From Actinomycetes bacterium (lineage in GTDB: Bacteria > Actinomycetota > Acidimicrobiia > Acidimicrobiales > RAAP-2): a stretch of 64,000 nucleotides of DNA. Position 1 is the stretch's first letter; each line of letters begins with the position of its first letter. Under the pieces are notes generated by a model, which saw only the letters and a list, made by a program, of their open reading frames with translations, did not search any database and was not told where the DNA came from. Below, one piece after another: positions 52,419 through 60,278 of this stretch. The stretch spans positions 62,001-126,000 of the forward strand of contig JAKAEP010000001.1 of assembly GCA_021818265.1 (NCBI GenBank), read 5' to 3'. A program made the position numbers and the translations under genes.

Positions 52419-53834
52419 GTGGCTGACGGGGTCCAGCAGTACGACGTGGTCGTGATCGGCGGGGGCCCCGGTGGCTACGCCGCCGCCCTCTACGGGGCCT
52501 CGGCGGGGCTCAAGATCGCCCTCGTGGAGCGGGACAAGGTGGGCGGCACCTGCCTGCACCGGGGCTGCGTGCCGGCCAAGGAGTTCCTCGAGACGGCCCA
52601 CGTGCGCCGCACGCTCGAGCACGCCTCGGCCTTCGGCTTCACGACCAAGGGGCTCTCGGTCGACTTCGCGGTGAGCCAGGCCCGCAAGAACGAGGTCGTC
52701 GACAAGCTCCACAAGGGCCTGTCGGGACTGCTCAAGGGGCGCTCGGTGACCATCGTCAGCGGCACGGCCCGCCTCGAGGCCGACCACCGGGTCGTCGTGG
52801 TCGACGGGGCCGACGCGGGCACCGAGCTCGTGGGCGCGAGCGTGATCATCGCCGCCGGATCGGTCCCGCGCACGCTGCCCGGGCTCGAGCCCGACGGCAA
52901 GTTCGTGCACACCTCGGACGAGTTCTTGGACCTCACCTCGCTGCCGGCGCGCGCGGTCGTGGTCGGCGGCGGAGCGATCGGCTGCGAGTTCGCCTCGATG
53001 CTGGCCGACATGGGCACGGCGGTCACCGTCCTCGAGTTCCTGCCCTCGATCCTCGCGGGCTGCGACGCCGAGGTCGCCGGGGTCGTCCAGCGGTCCTTCA
53101 AGAAGCGCGGGATCGACGTGCGCACCGGGGTGAGCGTGACCGGTCACGCGCCCAAGAAGTCCTCGACGGCCGTCACGATCGAGGGCGGGGAGGCGATCGA
53201 GACCGACCTCATCGTCGTCTCGGTGGGCCGCCGGCCGCGCACCGAGGACCTGCTGGGCGAGGGGACGGGCGTGGCGATCGACGAGCGGGGCTTCGTCGTC
53301 GCCGACGGGCTCCAGCGCACCGCGGCCGCCGGGGTCTACGCCGTGGGCGACGTGGTCGCCGGGTCGCCCCAGCTGGCCCACGTGGGCTTCGCCGAGGCGA
53401 TCGTCGCGATAAAGACCATCCTCGGCGAGCCGACCGTGCCGGTCGACTACGACCGCGTGCCCTGGGCCATCTACTCGAACCCCGAGGTCGCCTTCGTGGG
53501 CCTCACCGAGGCGGCCGCCAAGGAGCGCGGGATCGAGGTCGTGGTGAAGAAGGACCCCTTCGGCGGCAATAGCCGGGCCCAGATCATCGGCGAGACCGAC
53601 GGGGTCGTGAAGGTCATCGCCGAGAAGCGCCCGGACGGCTCGGCCGGCCAGCTGCTCGGGGTCCACATGGCCGGCCCGTGGGTGACCGAGCAGCTCGGCG
53701 CGGGCTACTTCGCGGTCAACTGGGAGGCGACGGCCGAGGAGGCCGCCGCCTTGATCCAGCCGCACCCCTCGCTGTCCGAGACCTTCGGCGAGACCCTCAT
53801 CGCGCTCGCGGGGCGGGGGCTGCACGTTGGTTGA
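52419..53834 (+). CDS. lpdA: Dihydrolipoamide dehydrogenase (E3)
   Basis: 471 residues, FAD disulfide oxidoreductase. FAD motif VIGGGPGGYAAA, redox pair Cys45/Cys50 in GGTCLHRGCVPAKEF, NAD motif VVGGGAIGCEFAS, and the C-terminal His-Glu motif region HPHPSLSE. It reoxidises dihydrolipoamide of 2-oxoacid dehydrogenase or glycine cleavage complexes. The GTG at 52419 is preferred to 52413 because GGAAAG is at 52405-52410. A TAGGAT box lies at 52374-52379. The E2 gene overlaps its end by 8 bp. Confidence 0.95.
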   Translation: MADGVQQYDVVVIGGGPGGYAAALYGASAGLKIALVERDKVGGTCLHRGCVPAKEFLETAHVRRTLEHASAFGFTTKGLSVDFAVSQARKNEVVDKLHKGLSGLLKGRSVTIVSGTARLEADHRVVVVDGADAGTELVGASVIIAAGSVPRTLPGLEPDGKFVHTSDEFLDLTSLPARAVVVGGGAIGCEFASMLADMGTAVTVLEFLPSILAGCDAEVAGVVQRSFKKRGIDVRTGVSVTGHAPKKSSTAVTIEGGEAIETDLIVVSVGRRPRTEDLLGEGTGVAIDERGFVVADGLQRTAAAGVYAVGDVVAGSPQLAHVGFAEAIVAIKTILGEPTVPVDYDRVPWAIYSNPEVAFVGLTEAAAKERGIEVVVKKDPFGGNSRAQIIGETDGVVKVIAEKRPDGSAGQLLGVHMAGPWVTEQLGAGYFAVNWEATAEEAAALIQPHPSLSETFGETLIALAGRGLHVG

Positions 53835-55011
53835 GGTCACCCTGCCCTCGCTGGGCGAGTCGGTCACCGAGGGGACCATCACCCAGTGGTTCAAGAGGGT
53901 CGGCGACCTCGTCGCCCGCGACGAGCCCCTCTTCGAGGTCTCGACCGACAAGGTGGACTCCGAGATGCCCTCCCCGGCCGCGGGCGTCCTGACCGAGATC
54001 CTGGCCGGCGAGGGCGACACCGTGATGACCGGCTCGCGCGTGGCGGTCATCGACGAGACCCAGACGGCGGCCGTCGCGGCGTCACCCGCACCGGCCGAGC
54101 CCGCGCCGAGCCCCGCCCCCGCGCCCGTCGCCGAGGCGGCCCCGGTCGGGCGTGCGCCGGCGACGCTCCGACCCGACGAGGCCGTCGGGGGCGTCGTGCT
54201 CTCGCCGGTGGTGCGCCGGATCCTCGCCGACGGCGGGGTCGCCCCCTCGAGCGTGGCGGGCACGGGCCCCGGCGGGACCATCACGCGTCGCGACGCCGAA
54301 CGGGCCGTCGCCCTGGGCCCGACCGAGGAGGCCAGCGTCGCCCTCAGCCACGGGCAGCGGCGCATGGGCCAGCACCTGGCCTTCTCGGCCCAGGTCTGCC
54401 CCCAGGGCTTCGTGGCCCTCGAGGTCGACGGGTCCGTCTTCGCGCGCCTCGACGCGCTCGGGCGCACCACGCGAGAGGGCGTCGCGGTCTCGGACGAGAC
54501 GCTCGTCGCCCTGGCGGCGGTGAGGGCGCTCGGCGAGTTCGAGTTCCTCAACGCCTCGTTGGTGGGCGACCGGCTCGTCCTGCACCGCAGCGTGAACCTG
54601 GGCCTCGTTCGGCCCCTGGCCGACGAGGGGATGCTCGTCCCGGTCGTGCACGCCGCGGCCGGGCTCACCCTGCGCGCCCTGGCCCATCGGATCAGCGACC
54701 TCGACGAGCGCCTGGGGGCGCGCGAGCTCACCGCCGACGACCTCATGGGCGGCACCTTCACGGTGGCCGCCGCGCCGAGCCCCCACGCCCTCCTCACCCA
54801 GCCCATCGTGATCCAGCCCGAGGTCGCGGCCCTCTCGATCGGCGCGGTCCGCGAGGTCCCCGTGGTGGTCGACGGGACCCTCGCCGTGGGCCGCCGGCTC
54901 GTGCTCGGGCTCAGCTTCGACCACCGGGTCTGCGAGTCGACGGCCGCCGCGCGCTACCTCGAGCGCGTGGCCGAGCTCCTCGGGGGCCTCGACCTCGAGA
55001 GCGAGCGCTAG
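53827..55011 (+). CDS. Divergent 2-oxoacid dehydrogenase E2-like acyltransferase with one lipoyl domain
   Basis: 394 residues from a TTG. Lipoyl domain 1-80 with Lys42 in STDKVDSEMPSP, a Pro/Ala linker, peripheral subunit-binding domain at about 133-168 (SPVVRRILADGGV ... GTGPGGTITRRD), and a catalytic domain. The usual HRxxDG active-site motif reads DHRVCES, with His366 kept and the Asp changed to Glu370. The N-terminal catalytic-domain motif (RKxIAxxL) is also atypical. No E1 gene is present, so the complex it belongs to is uncertain. It lies between lpdA and lipBA. Confidence 0.8.
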   Translation: MVEVTLPSLGESVTEGTITQWFKRVGDLVARDEPLFEVSTDKVDSEMPSPAAGVLTEILAGEGDTVMTGSRVAVIDETQTAAVAASPAPAEPAPSPAPAPVAEAAPVGRAPATLRPDEAVGGVVLSPVVRRILADGGVAPSSVAGTGPGGTITRRDAERAVALGPTEEASVALSHGQRRMGQHLAFSAQVCPQGFVALEVDGSVFARLDALGRTTREGVAVSDETLVALAAVRALGEFEFLNASLVGDRLVLHRSVNLGLVRPLADEGMLVPVVHAAAGLTLRALAHRISDLDERLGARELTADDLMGGTFTVAAAPSPHALLTQPIVIQPEVAALSIGAVREVPVVVDGTLAVGRRLVLGLSFDHRVCESTAAARYLERVAELLGGLDLESER

Positions 55012-56651
55012 TGCTGCGCCGCCGCCACCTCGGCCGGGTGACCTTCCCCGAGGCGAACGACCTCCAGCGGGCCCTCGTGGAGGCCGAGGACGACTACGCC
55101 CTGCTCTTCGAGCACCCCCCGACCTACACCCTCGGGGTCCGAGCGAGGGGCGAGCACATCCTCGTGCCCCGCGACAGCCTCGACGCCACCGTCGTCGAGG
55201 CCGACCGGGGCGGCGACGTCACCTACCACGGCCCGGGTCAGGTCGTGGCCTGGGCGATCGTCACCGTGGCCGACGACCCCGCCGCCGGCCGCGCCCACGT
55301 CGCCGCCCTGGAGGACGCGGTCATCGCGACCGTCGAGCGCCTCGACGAGGGGGGGCGCCTCGGGCGCGTGGGCCGCCTCGAGGGCTACCCGGGGGTCTGG
55401 GCCGACCTCGAGGGCCGGCCGACCAAGATCGCGGCCGTCGGCGTGCGCACCGAGCGCGACGGGCGGGGCCGCCGCCGCACCCTCCACGGCGTGGCCCTCA
55501 ACGTCGACGTCGACCTGGCGCGCTTCGCGGTCATCGTGCCCTGCGGCATCCCCGACAAGCCCGTCGGCTCGCTCGTGTCGCTCGGGCTCGACGCGTCCGC
55601 GGCGCTCGTGGAGGACGTCCTCGGAGAGGAGCTCGACCGTCGCCTCGGCGGGCCCGCGCGCGTGGCGCGCGTCGAGCGCCCGACGCGCTCGTTCGAGCCG
55701 AGCGCGGAGCGGCCCCTCATCCGCCGGCTCCGCCAGGCCGGCGTCGACCCCGAGGCCGGCCTGGGTATCCGCGACCGCAAGCCCGAGTGGCTGCGCATCC
55801 CGGCCCACATGGGCAGCGAGTACCGCTCGCTGCGCACCCTCACCCAGGACCTGCGCCTGGTCACGGTGTGCGAGGAGGCGGGCTGCCCCAACATCTTCGA
55901 GTGCTGGGCGGAGGGGACCGCCACCTTCATGGTCAACGGCGAGCGCTGCACCCGGGCGTGCGGCTTCTGCCTCGTCGACACGAGGAAGCCGCTGCCCCTG
56001 GACCCGACCGAGCCGGCCCGGGTCGCCGAGGCCGTGGCCCGATTGGGTCTGAGCCACGCGGTGATCACGTGCGTGGCGCGCGACGACCTGGCCGACGGCG
56101 GCGCCGGCGCCATGGCCGCCACGGTGCGCGCCGTGCGCGAGGCCCGCCCGGGGACGACGGTGGAGGTGCTCACGAGCGACCTGCGCGGTGACCAGGGCTC
56201 GCTGGACGTGCTGCTCGAGTCACGCCCCGACGTGCTCAACCACAACCTCGAGACGGTGGCGCGGCTCCAGCGCGCCGTGCGCCCGAGCGCGGGGTACCTC
56301 CGCTCGCTCACGGTGCTCGCGCGCGCCGCCCGGGCCGGGCTCACCACCAAGTCGGGGCTCATGGTGGGCCTGGGCGAGACGGCCGAGGAGGTCGACGAGG
56401 CGCTCGCCGACCTGGCGGCGGTCGGGGTGAGGATCGTGACGATCGGCCAGTACCTGCGCCCGAGCGCCGACCACCTCCCCGTCGCGCGCTACTGGACGCC
56501 CCGGGAGTTCGAGGAGCTGGCCGAGCGCGGTCGGGCCCTCGGCCTCGCGCACGTGCAGTCCTCGCCGCTCACGCGCTCGAGCTACCACGCGCGCACCGCG
56601 ATGGACGAGGCCGCCCCCGTCGCCGTGGGCGCGCCGACGCGGCGCCCCTAG
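55011..56651 (+). CDS. LipB-LipA fusion: octanoyltransferase plus lipoyl synthase
   Basis: 546 residues in one frame without a stop. Residues about 1-215 are octanoyltransferase LipB (GGDVTYHGPGQVVAW, Lys139 in RPTKIAAVGVR, catalytic Cys178 in PCGIPDKPVGS). Residues about 225-546 are lipoyl synthase LipA: auxiliary-cluster cysteines 287, 292, 298 (CEEAGCPNIFEC), radical-SAM CTRACGFC (313, 317, 320), and C-terminal RSSY. LipB transfers octanoyl from ACP to the lipoyl domain and LipA inserts the sulfurs. An in-frame GTG at 55662 (codon 218) could produce separate LipA. The start shares a base with the E2 stop (TAGTG), so product and substrate genes are coupled. Confidence 0.9.
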   Translation: MLRRRHLGRVTFPEANDLQRALVEAEDDYALLFEHPPTYTLGVRARGEHILVPRDSLDATVVEADRGGDVTYHGPGQVVAWAIVTVADDPAAGRAHVAALEDAVIATVERLDEGGRLGRVGRLEGYPGVWADLEGRPTKIAAVGVRTERDGRGRRRTLHGVALNVDVDLARFAVIVPCGIPDKPVGSLVSLGLDASAALVEDVLGEELDRRLGGPARVARVERPTRSFEPSAERPLIRRLRQAGVDPEAGLGIRDRKPEWLRIPAHMGSEYRSLRTLTQDLRLVTVCEEAGCPNIFECWAEGTATFMVNGERCTRACGFCLVDTRKPLPLDPTEPARVAEAVARLGLSHAVITCVARDDLADGGAGAMAATVRAVREARPGTTVEVLTSDLRGDQGSLDVLLESRPDVLNHNLETVARLQRAVRPSAGYLRSLTVLARAARAGLTTKSGLMVGLGETAEEVDEALADLAAVGVRIVTIGQYLRPSADHLPVARYWTPREFEELAERGRALGLAHVQSSPLTRSSYHARTAMDEAAPVAVGAPTRRP

Positions 56652-56694
56652 GACGGGCCGCGCCGGGCCGGTCGGCCCGTGCGAGACTCGAGGC

Positions 56695-57693
56695 GTGACC
56701 GTCGTGCGCGAGCACAGCCGTGCCGGGCGCCCTCGGGCGAACCGCCTCGTCCTCGCGGGCGCCCTCGCCCTGGTGGGCGCGGGGCTCGCCGGACCGTCCG
56801 CCCGGGCCGCCCAGCCGGCTCCCGGACCGCCGCCGGTCTGCCGTCGCGTCGCTGTGCCGGCGGCCAACGGGCACCCCGCGCGCACGGCCGAGGTCTGCGC
56901 GCCCTGGCGCGCGCGTGACACCTGGGCCGGGGCCAGCGCGCCGGTGGAGACGACCGTCTTCCGGCCCGACCCCGCCCAGCCGGCGGTGGTGGCCTACGCC
57001 GCCTGGATCGACAGCGCCTCGACCGACCTCGCGCTCTATCCCGGCTACGAGGGCCCCGGCCCCACGCCGCTCTCGCGAGGTCCCGAGATGGTCCCGCCGT
57101 CGGGTCGCGGCCGGCTCCTCGCGACCTTCAACGCCGGCTTCTACGAGCACGACGCCGCCGCCGGGTTCTACGTGAACCACACCCTCTACTACCCGATGCT
57201 CGACGGCCTGGCGACCGTCGAGCGCTTCACCGACGGGCGGGTCGACGTCGTGCGCTGGACCAAGGGCCCGCGGCCGCCGGCCAACGTGGTCATGGCCCGC
57301 CAGAACCTCCCGCTGCTCGTCAACGCCTCTCGCCCGACGCCCCTGTCGGCCGACAACGCGGCCTGGGGCCTGACCCTCGGCGGCGTGCCGGCCGCGTGGC
57401 GCTCGGCGCTCGGGATAGACGCCCACGGCGACCTCGTCTACGCGGCCGCTCCGGACCAGACCTCCGCCACGCTCGCGGCCCTCATGGTCCGCCTGCACTG
57501 CGTGCGCGCGATGGAGCTCGACATCAACCCCGAGTGGCCGATCTTCGTGACCTACGGCGGGCCCGGGGCGGCCTCCCCGCTGCTCGCGGTCGACAACCCG
57601 AACCAGGTCCCGACGCGCTTCCTCACCGTGACGACCAAGGACTTCTTCGCCGTGTACGTCTCGCGCCGGCCCGGCGAGCCCCAGCCGTGGTAG
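56695..57693 (+). CDS. Secreted phosphodiester-glycosidase (NAGPA)-like protein
   Basis: 332 residues. Signal peptide at about 18-38. The mature part shows features of the phosphodiester glycosidase/NAGPA-type fold: ATFNAGFYEHDA, the RSALGIDAHGDLVYA block and a C-terminal MELDINPEW where the family has an NLDGGGS-like motif. These proteins remove sugar caps from phosphates or occur with exopolysaccharides; the substrate here is unknown. It overlaps the CapA-like gene by 7 bp. Confidence 0.75.
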   Translation: MTVVREHSRAGRPRANRLVLAGALALVGAGLAGPSARAAQPAPGPPPVCRRVAVPAANGHPARTAEVCAPWRARDTWAGASAPVETTVFRPDPAQPAVVAYAAWIDSASTDLALYPGYEGPGPTPLSRGPEMVPPSGRGRLLATFNAGFYEHDAAAGFYVNHTLYYPMLDGLATVERFTDGRVDVVRWTKGPRPPANVVMARQNLPLLVNASRPTPLSADNAAWGLTLGGVPAAWRSALGIDAHGDLVYAAAPDQTSATLAALMVRLHCVRAMELDINPEWPIFVTYGGPGAASPLLAVDNPNQVPTRFLTVTTKDFFAVYVSRRPGEPQPW

Positions 57694-58832
57694 CGGGCCG
57701 ACACGCGCGTGCCGGCGCGAGGCGGCGGCGGGCCCCGGGGGTGGTCGCGCTGGCCGTCGTGGTCGTGGCTGGCGTCGTGGGCTGGCGGCTGGCGGCCGCC
57801 CCGCGGGCCTCGGGCGTCGCGGCCTCGACCACCACCACCACGAGTGCGAGCCCGCCCACCTCGACCACGACCACGGCCCCCCCGACGGTGACCCTCGCGG
57901 CCGTCGGCGACACCGAGCTCGGCGACACTCCGACCCTGCCGAGCGACCCGGCGACCTGGTTCGACTCGGTGCGCGCCGCGCTGGCCGCCCCGGTCGTCTT
58001 CGGCAACCTCGAGGGCACCCTGACCGACGCCACGACCTCGAAGTGCGGCGCGGCCGCACTCGACTGCTACGCGTTCAAAGTCCCGCCGTCGTACGCCGCG
58101 ATCTACCGCGCGGCCGGCTTCACCGTGCTGAACTCGGCCAACAACCACAGCGACGACTTCGGCCCGGCCGGGGTGGCCTCGACGAGCGCCGCCCTGGCGG
58201 CCGCCGGCATCGTCCAGGCCGGCCTGCCGGGCCAGATCGGCCTCGTGCGCGTGGGCGCGGTCCGGGTGGCCTTCTGCGACTTCGCCCCCTACGTCCTCAC
58301 CAACGACCTGCTCGACACCGCCGCGGCGGCCCAGCTCATCGCCCGGGCGCGCGCCGAGGCCGACGTCGTGGTCGTGTACATGCACGCCGGCGCCGAGGGG
58401 GCCAACGCCGACCACGTCACGCGCCAGAGCGAGTACTTCCTCGGCGAGGACCGCGGCAATCCCTACGCCTTCGCCCACTTCGCGATCGACCACGGCGCCG
58501 ACCTGGTGATCGCGAGCGGCCCCCACGTCCTGCGGGGCATGGAGTGGTACCGCGGCCACCTCATCGCCTACAGCCTGGGCGACTTCGCGAACTACGAGGA
58601 CTTCTCCTCGGCCGGGACCCTGGCCCTCTCGGGCATCCTGCACGTGACCCTCACCGCCGGCGGCCGCTTCGTCGACGGCCGCTTCACCTCGCTGGTACTC
58701 GCCCCCGACGGCCACGCGAGCGTCGACCCCCACGGCGCCGCCGCCGCGTTCGTGAACCAGCTCTCGCGCGAGGACTTCGGCGCCAGCGCCGCGCTGGTGC
58801 GCGCCGACGGCTCGATCGCCCCGCCGGCCTAG
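57687..58832 (+). CDS. CapA-family (poly-gamma-glutamate synthesis type) exported metallophosphatase-like protein
   Basis: 381 residues. N-terminal basic stretch and one helix at about 18-36, then a Thr-rich linker, then the CapA domain: LAAVGDTELG, FGNLEGTLTD, NSANNHSDDFG, MHAGAEG and a SGPHVLRG...AYSLGDFANYE segment. The Asp/His pattern is the calcineurin-like metal site. Such proteins are used in capsule or PGA synthesis, but no CapB/C genes are near. It overlaps the previous gene by 7 bp and the convergent gene by 4 bp (CTAG). Confidence 0.88.
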   Translation: MVAGRHARAGARRRRAPGVVALAVVVVAGVVGWRLAAAPRASGVAASTTTTTSASPPTSTTTTAPPTVTLAAVGDTELGDTPTLPSDPATWFDSVRAALAAPVVFGNLEGTLTDATTSKCGAAALDCYAFKVPPSYAAIYRAAGFTVLNSANNHSDDFGPAGVASTSAALAAAGIVQAGLPGQIGLVRVGAVRVAFCDFAPYVLTNDLLDTAAAAQLIARARAEADVVVVYMHAGAEGANADHVTRQSEYFLGEDRGNPYAFAHFAIDHGADLVIASGPHVLRGMEWYRGHLIAYSLGDFANYEDFSSAGTLALSGILHVTLTAGGRFVDGRFTSLVLAPDGHASVDPHGAAAAFVNQLSREDFGASAALVRADGSIAPPA

Positions 58833-59461
58833 CAGCCCCCCGGCGGGCCGGGCCGGCCCGGGCCGAGGCTGTAGCCGAGGACGGTGCCGACGTCGCGCGG
58901 GCGGGGGTTCGGCCCCAGGTGCACGACGTACCACACGCCCCGCCAGGAGATGAGCGAGTCGACCCCGACCGAGACGAACCGGTGGTCGTGGGCGAAGACG
59001 AGGCGCACGCCGGGCTCGTGCCAGTAGCCGATCCCGTTCTCGCACGCCCCCGGCGGGATCCACTGGGCGTAGGCGGGGTCGGCCACGACCCGCACGAAGC
59101 GCGCGGGCGAACCCGCGTCGAGCACGGCGTGGTAGGCCGCGACGTCGAGGCGCAAGAACGCGACCAGCCGGTCGGCGTAGTCGGCCGCCGGGTCCGGGAT
59201 CTGCCCGGTCTTCATGCGCACGTAGGCGGGCTCGGGGAAGAAGACCGCGAGGGCCCGGGACGGGTCGTCGCTCGCGATCGCCGCCGCGAGGCGCGCCATC
59301 GAGCGCGTGAGGGCGGTGCCGAAGGACGGCTCGACCCGGGTCTGGGGGAGGCGGCCCGGCGCCCCGCCGGCCGCGGAGGCCCCCGGGGCCGGCGCGAGCG
59401 CGAGGACGAGGGCGGCCCCCGCGGCGAGGCCCCGGAGGCGGCGCCGTCCCCGGGGGCTCAT
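58829..59461 (-). CDS. Secreted protein of unknown function
   Basis: 210 residues. N-terminal Arg-rich stretch, hydrophobic core at about 12-32 and Ala-x-Ala type cleavage region, so a Sec signal peptide. The mature part has a helical region (ALTRSMARLAAAIAS) and a domain with YAQWIPPGACENGIGYWH and WRGVWYVVHLGPN. No known family. ATGA overlap with the methyltransferase gene upstream on the same strand. Confidence 0.65.
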   Translation of the reverse strand: MSPRGRRRLRGLAAGAALVLALAPAPGASAAGGAPGRLPQTRVEPSFGTALTRSMARLAAAIASDDPSRALAVFFPEPAYVRMKTGQIPDPAADYADRLVAFLRLDVAAYHAVLDAGSPARFVRVVADPAYAQWIPPGACENGIGYWHEPGVRLVFAHDHRFVSVGVDSLISWRGVWYVVHLGPNPRPRDVGTVLGYSLGPGRPGPPGGC

Positions 59462-60213
59462 CGCCGGCCCCCGGGCGCCCCGAGGACGAGGACCGCGACG
59501 TAGGGGTCGCCGAGGGCGCTGCGCGCGACGTGCTCCACCCGCCAGCCCGTGCCGGCGAGCGCGGCGCGCAGCTCGCCCAGCGCGAGGAAGACCCAGGTGA
59601 ACCAGGGTCCGACGGCCCCGTCGTAGTGGTAGCGCACGCGCAGGTGACCCGGGGCGAGTCCGCGCGCGACGTTGCGGCGCACGTAGCGCCGGTCGAGCCC
59701 CGGGGCCCCGCCGAAGTGGGGGCTCGTGCTCTCGGCGAGGACCCGCGTCCCCGGGCGGCAGCGCTCGGCCAGCCACGCGAGCGCCGCCCGCACCCCCTCG
59801 GGCGACTCGAAGATCCCGACGTTGTTGCCGAACAGGATCAGCGTCTCGAACGAGCCGAGTCGGTCGCCGACCGCCTCGAGCCGGTCGGTCCAGACCTCGC
59901 CCACCCCGCGCAGCGACGCGGCCCGCGCGGCCTCGGGGGAGGCGTCGAGCCCGACGACCGCGGCCCCGCGGCGCTGGAGCTCGAGGGCGACGCGCCCCGC
60001 GCCACAGCCCACGTCGAGGACCCGGCCGCGCGCGAAGCGCAGCGCGTGGCGCTCGGCCGGAGGCCAGGCCCGCGGTCCGGCCAGGTAGACGGTCGGCCCG
60101 GCCCCCTCCTGGGTGAACCCGTCCTCGCGCTCGAGGACCTCAGGGGCGCTCGCGCCGCGCGCCCAGTCGAGCAGGGCGCGGCCGAAGACGTCCTCGGGGG
60201 CGGGTTGGGGGAT
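59458..60213 (-). CDS. Class I SAM-dependent methyltransferase, probable ATC start codon
   Basis: The glycine-rich SAM motif (VLDVGCGAGR) begins at codon 65 counted from an ATC at 60213. The first conventional start in frame (GTG at 60012) would remove motif I's leading strand, so the gene must start earlier. No ATG, GTG or TTG occurs upstream in this frame. The ATC is preceded by a perfect AGGAGG (complement of 60220-60225) at 6 nt spacing, so it is the likely initiator. The result is 251 residues, a normal length. Following motifs are VVGLDASPEA and LILFGNNVGIFE. Substrate unknown. It is downstream of metH, 65 bp away. Confidence 0.75.
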   Translation of the reverse strand: MPQPAPEDVFGRALLDWARGASAPEVLEREDGFTQEGAGPTVYLAGPRAWPPAERHALRFARGRVLDVGCGAGRVALELQRRGAAVVGLDASPEAARAASLRGVGEVWTDRLEAVGDRLGSFETLILFGNNVGIFESPEGVRAALAWLAERCRPGTRVLAESTSPHFGGAPGLDRRYVRRNVARGLAPGHLRVRYHYDGAVGPWFTWVFLALGELRAALAGTGWRVEHVARSALGDPYVAVLVLGAPGGRR

Positions 60214-60219
60214 GGTCGG

Positions 60220-60225
60220 CCTCCT
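60220..60225 (-). promoter_or_regulatory. Shine-Dalgarno site AGGAGG deciding an ATC start
   Basis: Perfect AGGAGG on the minus strand, followed by the six bases CCGACC and then ATC. The spacing is ideal, and the encoded protein begins a complete methyltransferase fold. This is the main evidence for the unusual initiator. Confidence 0.7.
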
Positions 60226-60278
60226 CGTGCGCGCCGGTGCGGCGCCCGCACTCTAGGGCCGGCGCGCGCGGGGCGGGG

